From DASXIW01 sp036497785 (GTDB taxonomy: Bacteria; Pseudomonadota; Alphaproteobacteria; Acetobacterales; Acetobacteraceae), in the NCBI GenBank assembly GCA_036497785.1, contig DASXIW010000029.1, positions 1 to 18,230 on the forward strand: a DNA stretch of 18,230 bases. The letters are read 5' to 3'. Shown here piece by piece: positions 6,695 to 15,029 of the stretch. The position numbers were made by a program, and so were the translations under genes. The notes below the pieces were generated by a model, which saw only the letters and a list, made by a program, of their open reading frames with translations, searched no databases and had not been told where the DNA came from. Numbering within the stretch: position 1 is the stretch's first letter; every line of letters begins with the position of its first letter.

Positions 6695-7456
6695 ATGGCA
6701 GGCATGAGCGACCACCCTCCCCCGGAGAGCATCGATTTCGGCTTCCGCCAGGTCCCGCTGGCGGAGAAGAAGCCGCTGGTCCGCGCCGTCTTCGACAGCG
6801 TGGCCCCCCGCTACGACCTGATGAACGACCTGATGTCGCTCGGTATCCACCGCGCCTGGAAGCAGGTTTTCGCAACAGCGCTCGATCCGCGCCCCAGCCG
6901 CACGCTGCTCGATCTCGCAGGGGGCACTGGCGATATCAGCTTTGCCTGGCTCCGGCGCGGCGGCGGCCCGGCCATATTGTCGGACATCAACACGTCCATG
7001 CTCTCGGTCGGGCGCGACCGCGCCCTGCAGCGCGGCTTCGCCGCCGACCTGTCCTTCCTGACCGCGGATGCGGAGCGCCTGCCACTGCCGAATGCCTGTC
7101 TCAACACCGTCTCAATGGCGTTCGGCCTGCGCAATTGCACGGACAAGGCCGCCGTCCTGGCCGAGGCGCGCCGGGTACTACGGCCCGGCGGCCGCTTCCT
7201 CTGCCTCGAATTCAGCCGCGTCCAGGTCGCCGCCCTCGCCCCGCTCTACGACGCCTGGTCGTTCCATGTGCTGCCCCGCCTTGGCCGGGCCTTCGCCGGG
7301 GATGCCGAGAGCTACCAGTATCTCGCCGAGAGCATCCGCATGTTCCCCGACCAGGAGACGCTGGCCGCGATGATGCGTGAAGCCGGCTTGTCGCGCGTCA
7401 CCGTGCGTAACCTGTCCGGCGGCATCGCCGCCATCCACACCGGCTGGCGCCTGTGA
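6695..7456 (+). CDS. ubiE: Demethylmenaquinone/2-methoxy-polyprenylbenzoquinol C-methyltransferase UbiE
   Basis: UbiE is the SAM-dependent C-methyltransferase of ubiquinone synthesis (and of menaquinone synthesis where present). The 253-residue product carries the family signatures: FDSVAPRYDLMNDLMSLGIH near the N-terminus, the SAM-binding motif LDLAGGTGD, then AFGLRNCTD, EARRVLRPGGRFLCLEFS, ESYQYLAESI and the C-terminal GGIAAIHTGWRL. The length is normal. Two starts are possible, ATG at 6695 or ATG at 6704; neither has a strong ribosome binding site, and the longer is listed. It heads the ubiE-coaBC-dut run and overlaps coaBC by 4 bp. In many alphaproteobacteria ubiB follows ubiE, but here it does not. 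Confidence 0.96.
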   Translation: MAGMSDHPPPESIDFGFRQVPLAEKKPLVRAVFDSVAPRYDLMNDLMSLGIHRAWKQVFATALDPRPSRTLLDLAGGTGDISFAWLRRGGGPAILSDINTSMLSVGRDRALQRGFAADLSFLTADAERLPLPNACLNTVSMAFGLRNCTDKAAVLAEARRVLRPGGRFLCLEFSRVQVAALAPLYDAWSFHVLPRLGRAFAGDAESYQYLAESIRMFPDQETLAAMMREAGLSRVTVRNLSGGIAAIHTGWRL

Positions 7457-8655
7457 GTCTCGCCGGCCGGAGGATATTGCTGATCGTCAGCGGCGGCATC
7501 GCCGCCTACAAGGCGTTGGAGCTGATCCGCCTGCTGCGCAAGGAGGACTGCGCCGTCACCTGCGTGCTCACCGCGGGCGGGGCCCATTTCGTCACCCCGC
7601 TATCGCTCCAGGCCCTCAGCGAATCCAAAGTCTACACCGATCTGTTCTCGCTGACCGACGAGAGCGAGATGGGCCATATCGAACTCTCGCGCAGCGCCGA
7701 CCTCGTCGTGGTCGCACCCGCCAGTGCCGACATGCTCGCCAAAATGGCAGCCGGCATCAGCGACAATCTGGCCACGACCCTGCTTCTCGCCACCGACAAG
7801 GACGTTCTGGTGGCGCCCGCGATGAACGTGCGCATGTGGCTGCACCAGGCCACGCTGGCCAACATGGCCACGCTGCAAGCGCGCGGCATTCACGTGGTCG
7901 GGCCGAATGAGGGCGCCATGGCCTGCAACGAGTACGGCCCGGGCCGCCTGGCCGAACCGCCGGAGATCCTCGCCGCCATCCAGGCGCTGCTGGTCGTCCC
8001 CAAACCCCTCGCCGGCCGCCACGCGCTGGTCACCAGCGGCCCGACCCACGAGCCGATCGACCCGGTGCGCTACATCGCTAACCGCAGCAGTGGCCGCCAG
8101 GGCCACGCCATCGCCGCCGCACTGGCCGGGCTTGGCGCGCGCGTCACCCTCATCGCCGGCCCGGTCGCCCTGCCCGACCCGCCCGGCGTCACCACCCGCC
8201 ATGTGGAGACCGCCGCCGAGATGCTGGCGGCCTGCGAAGCCGCCCTTCCCGCGGACATCGCCGTCTTCGCCGCCGCCGTCGCGGACTGGCGCATGGCCCA
8301 TCCCGTCGAACACAAGTTGAAGAAGGGCCCGGACGCGACTGCCCCCGCGCTGGCCCTGGTCCCCAATCCGGACATCCTCGCCAGCCTTGCCCGGCCCGGC
8401 CCGGCCCGGCCGCATCTCGTCGTCGGTTTCGCCGCCGAGACGGAAGACCTTGCCGCTCACGCGCAGGAGAAGCGGCGCCGCAAGGGCTGCGACTGGATCG
8501 TCGCCAACGACGTCTCGCCCGCCAGCGGCATCATGGGCGGTGCCGAGAACGAGGTGCATCTGGTCACTGAGACGGGCATCGAGGACTGGCCACGCGCCGG
8601 CAAAGATGACGTCGCCCGCCACCTCGCCAGCCGTATCGCGGAGCGCTTCGCATGA
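7453..8655 (+). CDS. coaBC: Bifunctional phosphopantothenoylcysteine decarboxylase / phosphopantothenate-cysteine ligase
   Basis: CoaBC joins cysteine to 4'-phosphopantothenate (CoaB) and decarboxylates the product (CoaC, FMN-dependent), two consecutive steps of coenzyme A synthesis. The 400-residue protein is full length. CoaC part: GGIAAYKALELIRLL, catalytic His75 in GHIELSR, PASADMLAKMAAGISDNL, Asn125 in PAMN and Cys158 in GAMACNEYGPGR, at the same positions as in the E. coli enzyme. CoaB part, from about residue 187: TSGPTHEPIDPVRYIANRSS with Asn210, AAAVADWR, and the Lys-rich HKLKK at 287-291. The start is a GTG at 7453 overlapping the ubiE stop in GTGA, which implies translational coupling; it ends with a 4-bp overlap with dut. 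Confidence 0.97.
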   Translation: MSLAGRRILLIVSGGIAAYKALELIRLLRKEDCAVTCVLTAGGAHFVTPLSLQALSESKVYTDLFSLTDESEMGHIELSRSADLVVVAPASADMLAKMAAGISDNLATTLLLATDKDVLVAPAMNVRMWLHQATLANMATLQARGIHVVGPNEGAMACNEYGPGRLAEPPEILAAIQALLVVPKPLAGRHALVTSGPTHEPIDPVRYIANRSSGRQGHAIAAALAGLGARVTLIAGPVALPDPPGVTTRHVETAAEMLAACEAALPADIAVFAAAVADWRMAHPVEHKLKKGPDATAPALALVPNPDILASLARPGPARPHLVVGFAAETEDLAAHAQEKRRRKGCDWIVANDVSPASGIMGGAENEVHLVTETGIEDWPRAGKDDVARHLASRIAERFA

Positions 8656-9134
8656 ATATCCCCGTCACCGTCACACGCCTGCCGCACGGCGTGGGCCTGG
8701 ATCTGCCCGGCTACGCCACCGCGGGCGCTGCCGGGATGGACTTGCTGGCCGCCGTGTCCGGCCCGCTCATCATCCTGCCCGGCGGCCGCTCGCTGGTGCC
8801 CACGGGCCTGGCCATCGCCCTGCCGCCGGGCTACGAGTTGCAGATCCGCCCGCGTTCCGGCCTGGCGCTGAAGCAAGGCATACTGGTGCCCAACAGCCCT
8901 GGCACGATCGACGAGGATTATCGCGGCGAGCTGCAGGTGATCCTGATGAACGCCGGCGACACCCCCTTCATCGTGGAGCGCGGCATGCGCATCGCCCAGG
9001 CGGTGCTCAGCCCCGTGGTCCGCGCCGCCTGGCACGAGGCGGACAGCCTGCCGGTCACCGCACGCGGCGCCGGCGGCTTCGGCAGCACGGGCACCGCAGG
9101 CACGGCCACGAATGGCACGGCGCAAACGACATGA
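8652..9134 (+). CDS. dut: Deoxyuridine 5'-triphosphate nucleotidohydrolase (dUTPase)
   Basis: Dut hydrolyses dUTP to dUMP and pyrophosphate, keeping uracil out of DNA and supplying the thymidylate precursor. The 160-residue protein shows all five motifs of the homotrimeric family: AAGMDLLA (26-33), RPRSGLALK, GTIDEDYRGEL with the catalytic Asp and the base-stacking Tyr, RGMRIAQAVL, and the flexible C-terminal RGAGGFGSTG (138-147). A 13-residue Thr/Ala/Gly-rich tail after motif 5 is slightly longer than the minimum. The ATG at 8652 overlaps the coaBC stop in ATGA. The coaBC-dut pairing is widespread in proteobacteria. Confidence 0.97.
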   Translation: MNIPVTVTRLPHGVGLDLPGYATAGAAGMDLLAAVSGPLIILPGGRSLVPTGLAIALPPGYELQIRPRSGLALKQGILVPNSPGTIDEDYRGELQVILMNAGDTPFIVERGMRIAQAVLSPVVRAAWHEADSLPVTARGAGGFGSTGTAGTATNGTAQTT

Positions 9135-9237
9135 AACGGCAATCACCTCCCCGATGACAGGCAGCCGACCGTGCTGTAACACCGTGCCAACGAGCCACGC
9201 CTGATTCCCGAAGCCTCGCAACCTGACGGACGCGCCG
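9135..9237. other. Intergenic gap between dut and the ABC permease gene
   Basis: This 103-bp stretch marks the change from housekeeping genes to transporters. No strong terminator hairpin with a T-run and no clear promoter were found. GACGGA about 8 bases before the downstream ATG can serve as its ribosome binding site. Confidence 0.35.
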
Positions 9238-10962
9238 ATGTCGGACATGACAAGACCGGCCGTGATCACCCGCCGCCGCCTGCCGAACATTTGGGACATC
9301 GCGGCGCTGCTTTGCGTGGTGGCCGTCTTCGTCGTGGTCGGCAACGCCGCGCGGGGAACCTTCGTGCCCCTGAACGCCGTCGATGCCACGAAGATCGACC
9401 TCGATCCCAGCCATTTGCCCGCCTATGCCGTGCGCACCACCATGCGCATGTTCGCGGCCCTGGCCGCCTCGCTGCTGTTTACCTTCGCCTTCGCCCCGCT
9501 GGCCGCCAAAAGCCGCCGTGCCGGGGTGGTGATGATCCCCTTGCTCGACATCCTGCAATCCGTGCCGATCCTGGGCTTCCTCACCTTCACCACGGCCTTC
9601 TTCCTGGGTCTGTTCCCCGGCCGCGTCATGGGGCTCGAACTGGCGGCGGTCTTCGCCATTTTCACCAGCCAGGCCTGGAACATGACGTTCAGCTTCTACC
9701 AGTCGCTGACCACCGTCCCCGCCGACCTGGACGAGGCGACGCGCGGCTTTCGCCTATCCGGTTGGCAGCGCTTCTGGCGGCTCGAAGTCCCGTTCGCCAT
9801 GCCCGGCCTCGTCTGGAACACGATGCTATCCATGTCCGGCGGCTGGTTCTTCGTCGTCGCGTCAGAGGCGATCACGCTGGGCAACACCAGCTGGCAGCTG
9901 CCCGGCATCGGCTCCTACGTGGCCATGGCGCTGGCGCAGCGAGACATCGCCGCGGTGTTCTGGGCGATCTTGGCCATGCTCGCCGTCATCATCCTGTACG
10001 ACCAGCTCTTGTTCCGCCCTCTGGTCGCCTGGTCCGCCAAATTCCGATTCGAGACGACCGCAGCGGCGACGGCCGCCGATCCCTGGGTCCTTGCCCTCAT
10101 CCGGCGCACCCATGTACTGCGCGTCGCCGGTGAGGCGATCGGCTCGGCCTTCGGTTTCGTCACCGGCTTGCGCCTGGGCAAGTCCTGGGTCGCCGCCCGG
10201 CGCGACCGGTCCGCATCGCGCATCGGCGACATTATCTTCGCCGCCGCGGTCGCCCTGGTCGTCGGCTGGGCGGTGACACGCATCTTCGGCTATGTCTCGA
10301 CCAGCCTGACCTGGGGAGATCTGGGGGAGGCAGTCGCACTCGGCGCCATCACCTTGCTGCGGGTCGCCGTGCTGATGGTGCTGGCGGCAGCGATCTGGGT
10401 GCCGATCGGCGTCTGGCTGGGCATGCGTCCGGCCTGGGCACGGCGCGTGCAGCCGCTGGCGCAATTCCTGGCGGCGTTCCCGGCGAATCTGCTGTTCCCG
10501 CCTTTCGTCGTGTTGATCGTCGCCTTCCACCTGAACGTCGACGTCTGGCTCACGCCGCTGATGGTGCTGGGCACCCAGTGGTACATCCTGTTCAACGTCA
10601 TCGCCGGCGCCGCCGCCTTCCCCGGCGATCTGCGGGAAGCCGCGGAGAACTTCCATGTCGGGGGGATGCTGTGGTGGCGTAAGGTCAGCCTGCCCGGCAT
10701 CCTGCCTTATTTCGTCACCGGCGCGATCACCGCTTCGGGCGGCTCCTGGAATGCCGCCATCGTCGCTGAGGTCGCCTCATGGGGCGACACCAAGCTCGCC
10801 GCTCACGGCCTTGGCGCCTATATCGCCCAGGCAACGGATGCCGGAAACTTCCAGCGCGTGGTTTTGGGGGTGGTGGTGATGTCGATCTATGTGCTCACCT
10901 GCAACCGTCTCATCTGGCGGCCGATGTATGCCTATGCCAGCCGTCGCACCGGCCTCGGCTGA
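9238..10962 (+). CDS. ABC transporter permease, fused double NitT/TauT-type membrane protein
   Basis: The 574-residue protein contains two binding-protein-dependent permease units in one chain, so one polypeptide supplies the whole membrane channel of an importer. Each half has its own cytoplasmic EAA-type loop: TVPADLDEATRGFRLSGWQR in the first (about residues 160-180) and FPGDLREAAENFHVGG in the second (about 461-476). Many hydrophobic membrane-spanning segments are visible, including one near residues 19-40 (IAALLCVVAVFVVV). The second EAA-like region and the downstream HGLGAYIAQ are typical of the nitrate/sulfonate/taurine class. The ATPase gene follows 13 bp after the stop. No binding protein lies beside the pair, so the substrate is unknown. 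A later ATG at 9247 is an alternative start. Confidence 0.88.
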   Translation: MSDMTRPAVITRRRLPNIWDIAALLCVVAVFVVVGNAARGTFVPLNAVDATKIDLDPSHLPAYAVRTTMRMFAALAASLLFTFAFAPLAAKSRRAGVVMIPLLDILQSVPILGFLTFTTAFFLGLFPGRVMGLELAAVFAIFTSQAWNMTFSFYQSLTTVPADLDEATRGFRLSGWQRFWRLEVPFAMPGLVWNTMLSMSGGWFFVVASEAITLGNTSWQLPGIGSYVAMALAQRDIAAVFWAILAMLAVIILYDQLLFRPLVAWSAKFRFETTAAATAADPWVLALIRRTHVLRVAGEAIGSAFGFVTGLRLGKSWVAARRDRSASRIGDIIFAAAVALVVGWAVTRIFGYVSTSLTWGDLGEAVALGAITLLRVAVLMVLAAAIWVPIGVWLGMRPAWARRVQPLAQFLAAFPANLLFPPFVVLIVAFHLNVDVWLTPLMVLGTQWYILFNVIAGAAAFPGDLREAAENFHVGGMLWWRKVSLPGILPYFVTGAITASGGSWNAAIVAEVASWGDTKLAAHGLGAYIAQATDAGNFQRVVLGVVVMSIYVLTCNRLIWRPMYAYASRRTGLG

Positions 10963-10975
10963 AAGGAGAGTGCTC

Positions 10976-12301
10976 ATGGACGCCTCCGTCCCCACCGATG
11001 CGCTGCTGGAAGTCCGCGGCTGCCGGCAGGCCTATCATAAGGACAGCAACGCCGATCTGGTGGTGCTGGACGACGTCAACGTCTCGCTCCGCACCGGCGA
11101 GATCGTCGGCCTGCTCGGCCGATCCGGCTCCGGCAAATCCACCCTCCTGCGCATCGTCTCGGGCCTGCTCATGCCCACTGCCGGTGACGTGCAATGGCGC
11201 GGCACCCCGGTGCGCGGCCCCGTGGACGGTGTCGCCATGGTGTTCCAAAGCTTCGCGCTTTTCCCCTGGCTGACGGTGCAGCAGAACGTGGAACTCGGGC
11301 TGGAGGCGCAGGGCGTGCACCGCGCCGAACGCGAGAAGCGCGCCGAGGAAGCGATCGACCTGATCGGCCTGGGCGGGTTCGAGAGTGCCTACCCCAAGGA
11401 ACTTTCCGGCGGTATGCGCCAGCGCGTCGGCTTGGCCCGCGCCCTGGTGGTCCACCCCGATCTGCTGCTGATGGACGAGCCGTTCAGCGCGCTTGACGTG
11501 CTCACCGCCGAAACCCTCCGCACCGACCTCATCGATTTGTGGTCGGAGGGCAAGCTGCCGATCAAATCGGTGCTGATGGTTACCCACAACATCGAGGAAG
11601 CGGTGCTGATGTGCGACCGCATCCTGGTGTTCTCCTCCAATCCCGGCCGCGTCGCCAGCGAACTGGCGGTCCCCTTCCCGCATCCGCGCAACCGCCTGGA
11701 CCCGGATTTCCGCCAGATGGTGGACGATATCTATGCGATCATGACGCGTCGCCCCCCGAAAACCGCCCCAAGCCAGGTTCCGGCCGCGGCAGATACCACC
11801 GGCACGGCCACCCCCCTGCATGCCGTCGGCACCAACCTGCTGTCCGGCCTCATCGAGGCGCTGGCGGCTCCCCCCTATAACGGCAAGGCCGACCTTCCCG
11901 CGCTTGCGGAATCGCTGCAGATGGAAGCCGACGAATTGCTGCCCTTGGGCGAAACCTTGCAGACGCTGCGCCTGGGCGAGTTGGAGGAAGGCGATATCCG
12001 CCTGACCGAGGCCGGCCGCCAATTCGCCGAGGCCGACACGGATACGCGCAAAACCATCTTCGCCGCCGCCCTGCGCGCCCATGTGCCCCTGGCCTCGGCC
12101 ATCCGCCGCACGCTGGACGAACGCTGGAACCATCGCGCCTCCGCCGTGCGCTTCCGCGACGAGCTGGAAGACCACATGTCGCCGGACTACGCCATGGAGA
12201 CCCTGCGCGCGGTCATCCAATGGGGCCGCTACGCCGAGCTGTTCAGCTACGACGAGGAAGCCGATCAGTTCACGCTGGAAGATATCGACACGCCGGAATA
12301 A
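10976..12301 (+). CDS. ABC transporter ATP-binding protein with C-terminal AAA-associated domain
   Basis: The 441-residue protein couples an importer-type ATPase (about 10-265) to an extra C-terminal domain (about 295-441). The ATPase has Walker A GRSGSGKST at 48-56, a Q-loop in VFQSFALFPW, signature LSGGMRQR, Walker B LLLMDEPFSALD and the H-loop in VTHNIEEA, as in NitT/TauT and SsuB-like ATPases. The C-terminal part (AAPPYNGKADLPALAE, EGDIRLTEAGRQFAEAD, WNHRASAVRFRDELEDHMSP) resembles the AAA-associated domain (PF09821) found on such ATPases; its role is poorly defined, perhaps sensing or regulating transport. AAGGAG at 10963-10968 places the ATG at 10976 with a 7-base spacer. It partners the fused permease just upstream. 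Confidence 0.88.
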   Translation: MDASVPTDALLEVRGCRQAYHKDSNADLVVLDDVNVSLRTGEIVGLLGRSGSGKSTLLRIVSGLLMPTAGDVQWRGTPVRGPVDGVAMVFQSFALFPWLTVQQNVELGLEAQGVHRAEREKRAEEAIDLIGLGGFESAYPKELSGGMRQRVGLARALVVHPDLLLMDEPFSALDVLTAETLRTDLIDLWSEGKLPIKSVLMVTHNIEEAVLMCDRILVFSSNPGRVASELAVPFPHPRNRLDPDFRQMVDDIYAIMTRRPPKTAPSQVPAAADTTGTATPLHAVGTNLLSGLIEALAAPPYNGKADLPALAESLQMEADELLPLGETLQTLRLGELEEGDIRLTEAGRQFAEADTDTRKTIFAAALRAHVPLASAIRRTLDERWNHRASAVRFRDELEDHMSPDYAMETLRAVIQWGRYAELFSYDEEADQFTLEDIDTPE

Positions 12302-12420
12302 ATTCCGCCCCACGCCCGCAAAACACCAACGGGCGCTGTTTCCGGCGCGCGTAACGATGCGGGCTTCACGTGACCGCAAAGCCAAGCGTATTCTGCCCCC
12401 CTAAAAACAGGAGGGCTGCC
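12302..12420. promoter_or_regulatory. Upstream region of the peptide-type ABC operon
   Basis: A 119-bp gap separates the two transporter systems. It ends in a strong Shine-Dalgarno AGGAGG (12409-12414), 6 bases before the ATG at 12421. A promoter for the following operon is expected here, but no good -35/-10 pair was recognised, and no convincing terminator for the preceding gene. Confidence 0.4.
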
Positions 12421-14019
12421 ATGCTCACACGCCGTTCCCTGCTGGCCGCCACGGCCGCCAGCCCACTCGTCGCGACCACGATCACCCGGTCCGCGCGCGC
12501 TGCCACGCCACGCGACGTCGTGGTGATGGCCAAGCAGATCGACGACATCATCAGCTTCGATCCTGCCGAGGCCTACGAATTCAGCAATAACGAAGTGGAT
12601 GCGAACTGCTACCGCCGCCTGGTCTCGCCCGACCATACCGACAACAGCAAGGTCGCCGGCGACCTCGCGGAAACCTGGACGATCAGTCCGGACGGAAAAT
12701 CCTTCACCTTCAAGCTCAAGACCAACGCCAAATTCGCCTCCGGCAAGCCCCTCACCGCCGAGGATGCCGCCTTTTCGCTACAGCGCACCGTAATTCTGAA
12801 CAAGACACCGGGCTTCATCATCACCCAGTTCGGCTTCACCAAGGAGAATGTCGCCCAACTGATCCGCGCCACCGACGACCATACGCTGCAGATCGACCTG
12901 CCGCAGGCCGTCGCCCCCAGCTTCTTCCTGTTCTGCCTGTCCGCCAATGTCGGCTCCATCGTCGAGAAGGCGACCGCGTTGCAAAACCAGGTGGAAGACG
13001 ATCTGGGCAATGCCTGGCTGAAATCCCGCACCGCCGGCGCGGGCGCCTACCAGCTCACGCAATGGTCCGCCAGCGACCATATCGCCCTGGCCGAGAATCC
13101 GCATTCCGGCATCCCGACGGCCACGAAGCGAATCATCATCCGCCATGTGGCCGACCCGTCGGCCCAGTTGCTCATGCTGCAAAAGGGCGACGCGGATATC
13201 GTGCGCGACCTGACGCCGGACCAGCTAAAGACCATCGCTGCCAACAAGGACTTCCATCCGATCTCATCCGGCCAAGGCTCGTCGCTCTACATCGCCATGA
13301 ATCAGGCGATGCCGGAACTCGCCAAGCCACAGGTGCAGCAGGCGATCAAATGGGCGATCGACTATGACGGCATCGCCAGGAACATCGTGCCCAACCGCTT
13401 CATGGTCATGCAGGGCTTCATCCCCAAGGGCCTGCCTGGCGCGCTGACCGAAGAGACCTACCACCAGGATGTCGCCAAGGCGAAGGCGCTGCTGGCCGAG
13501 GCGGGCCTGCCGGACGGAATCTCCGTCACCATGGACTATATCTCCGCCGCCCCCTATGGCGACATCGCCCAGGCGGTTCAGGCCAATCTCGCCGCCGTCG
13601 GCATCAAGGTGAACCTGATCGCTGGCGAGCAGAAGCAGGTCATCACCAAGACCCGCGCCCGCCAGCATCAGCTCGCCATGCTGGTCTGGGGCACCGATTA
13701 TTTCGATCCGAACTCCAACGCCCAGGCGTTCTTCGCCAATCCGGACGACAGCGACAGCTCCAAGCTCAAGATCCTCGCCTGGCGCAGCCATTTCCATGAC
13801 AAGGAGCTCACCGCCATTGTGGAAGAGGCAGCCAAGGAACTGGACGCTGCCAAGCGCATCGCGATGTACGAAGACATGCAGCGCATCGGCCACCAGCGCG
13901 CGCCCTTCGCGATGATGCTGCAAACCATTTCCACCGCCGTGCTGAACAAGGGGGTCTCGGGCTTCATCCTCGGCCCCTTGCCGGATTACACGCGCTACTC
14001 CGACATCAAGAAGGCATGA
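12421..14019 (+). CDS. ABC transporter substrate-binding protein, dipeptide/oligopeptide type
   Basis: This is the periplasmic receptor of a peptide/nickel-type importer (SBP_bac_5 family). The 532-residue product starts with a Tat-like signal: TRRSLL at residues 3-8, a hydrophobic stretch, and a probable cleavage site after Ala27 (ARA-A). The mature part has family traits: FDPAEAYEF, LAETWTISPDGKSFTFKLK, KFASGKPLTAEDAAFSLQR, the central WAIDYDGIARNI and the late YEDMQRIG. The length is usual. The start at 12421 is chosen for the AGGAGG before it and because the signal peptide follows directly; a GTG at 12370 would add 17 residues ahead of the signal. It overlaps the first permease gene by 4 bp. 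The ligand cannot be inferred beyond peptide-like compounds. Confidence 0.92.
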   Translation: MLTRRSLLAATAASPLVATTITRSARAATPRDVVVMAKQIDDIISFDPAEAYEFSNNEVDANCYRRLVSPDHTDNSKVAGDLAETWTISPDGKSFTFKLKTNAKFASGKPLTAEDAAFSLQRTVILNKTPGFIITQFGFTKENVAQLIRATDDHTLQIDLPQAVAPSFFLFCLSANVGSIVEKATALQNQVEDDLGNAWLKSRTAGAGAYQLTQWSASDHIALAENPHSGIPTATKRIIIRHVADPSAQLLMLQKGDADIVRDLTPDQLKTIAANKDFHPISSGQGSSLYIAMNQAMPELAKPQVQQAIKWAIDYDGIARNIVPNRFMVMQGFIPKGLPGALTEETYHQDVAKAKALLAEAGLPDGISVTMDYISAAPYGDIAQAVQANLAAVGIKVNLIAGEQKQVITKTRARQHQLAMLVWGTDYFDPNSNAQAFFANPDDSDSSKLKILAWRSHFHDKELTAIVEEAAKELDAAKRIAMYEDMQRIGHQRAPFAMMLQTISTAVLNKGVSGFILGPLPDYTRYSDIKKA

Positions 14020-15029
14020 AGTCGGGCCTACGCACGCTCGGGGCCTCGGCCGCGAGCGTGCTGGTCACGCTGTTCGGGCTGGTCCTGGTCACTTTCCTCA
14101 TCGGGCGGGTGATGCCGATCGACCCCGTCATCGCCATCGTCGGCGACCACGCGCCGCCCGATGTCATCGCCCAGACCCGCCTCGCGCTCGGCCTGGACCG
14201 GCCGCTTCCCGTGCAGTTCTGGATCTATCTCAACCATCTGATGCATGGCGATCTCGGCAGCTCGGTGATGACCTCGCACAGCGTCGTGGACGACATCATC
14301 CAGTATTTCCCTGCAACGCTCGAACTCGCCACCGTGGCGATCATCATCGCCACCGTGATCGGCGTGCCGCTGGGCGTGTTGGCGGCGGTCAGGCAGGGCA
14401 AGCGCACCGATCACGCCATCCGCATCTTCTGCCTCGCCGGCCATTCCGTGCCGATCTTTCTGCTCGCACTCCTCTCTTTGCTGATCTTCTACGCAACCCT
14501 GGGCTGGGCGCCCGGCACCGGCCGGCAAGACGTGGTGTTCGACGGCGAGGTTCCCATCGCCACCGGCCTGCTCACCATCGATGCGATCATCTCGCGCGAC
14601 TGGGCCGCGCTGCACGACGCGCTCGCCCATCTCGCCCAGCCCGCCGGTGTTCTCGCCTATTTCAGCATGGCCTATATCGCGCGAATGACCCGCGCCTTCA
14701 TGCTCGATGCGCTACAGGGCGAATACATCGTCACAGCCCGCGCCAAGGGATTATCCGCCGCCCGAATCATCTGGCGCCACGCCTTCGGCAACATCGCCAT
14801 CCGGTTGGTGACGGTCCTGGCGCTGGTCTATGCCGGCCTGCTGGAAGGCGCGGTGGTCACCGAAACGGTTTTCTCCTGGCCCGGCCTCGGTCAATACCTC
14901 ACCGTGTCGCTGCTGAACGCCGACATGAACGCGGTGCTCGGTGCCACGCTGGTGATCGGCCTGTCCTATCTGCTGCTCAACCTGTTCGCCGACGGGCTGT
15001 ACCGCCTGCTGGACCCGCGCGCGAAATGA
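14016..15029 (+). CDS. Dipeptide/oligopeptide-type ABC transporter permease, DppB-like
   Basis: This is one of the two inner-membrane channel subunits of the peptide-type importer. The 337-residue protein has the DppB/OppB layout. A first membrane segment (about 10-30) is followed by a periplasmic domain with ALGLDRPLPVQFWIYL and HGDLGSSV, then further membrane spans with GVPLGVLAAVRQGK. The EAA loop is TARAKGLSAARIIWRHAF, and the C-terminal part contains ETVFSWPGLGQYL. The ATG at 14016 overlaps the binding-protein stop in ATGA, and the gene's end overlaps the next permease by 4 bp, so translation is probably coupled throughout. Nothing is missing from the usual fold. Confidence 0.94.
   Translation: MKSGLRTLGASAASVLVTLFGLVLVTFLIGRVMPIDPVIAIVGDHAPPDVIAQTRLALGLDRPLPVQFWIYLNHLMHGDLGSSVMTSHSVVDDIIQYFPATLELATVAIIIATVIGVPLGVLAAVRQGKRTDHAIRIFCLAGHSVPIFLLALLSLLIFYATLGWAPGTGRQDVVFDGEVPIATGLLTIDAIISRDWAALHDALAHLAQPAGVLAYFSMAYIARMTRAFMLDALQGEYIVTARAKGLSAARIIWRHAFGNIAIRLVTVLALVYAGLLEGAVVTETVFSWPGLGQYLTVSLLNADMNAVLGATLVIGLSYLLLNLFADGLYRLLDPRAK

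Noticed and set aside
12320..12350. GC-rich GGCGC repeats after the AAA-domain ATPase gene as a terminator
   Set aside because: The copies are mostly direct rather than inverted, form no stable stem, and have no T-run after them.
10910..12385. Minus-strand open frame of 491 codons
   Set aside because: It is fully antisense to the well-supported ATPase gene. Its composition is that of a GC-driven antisense frame, without motifs.
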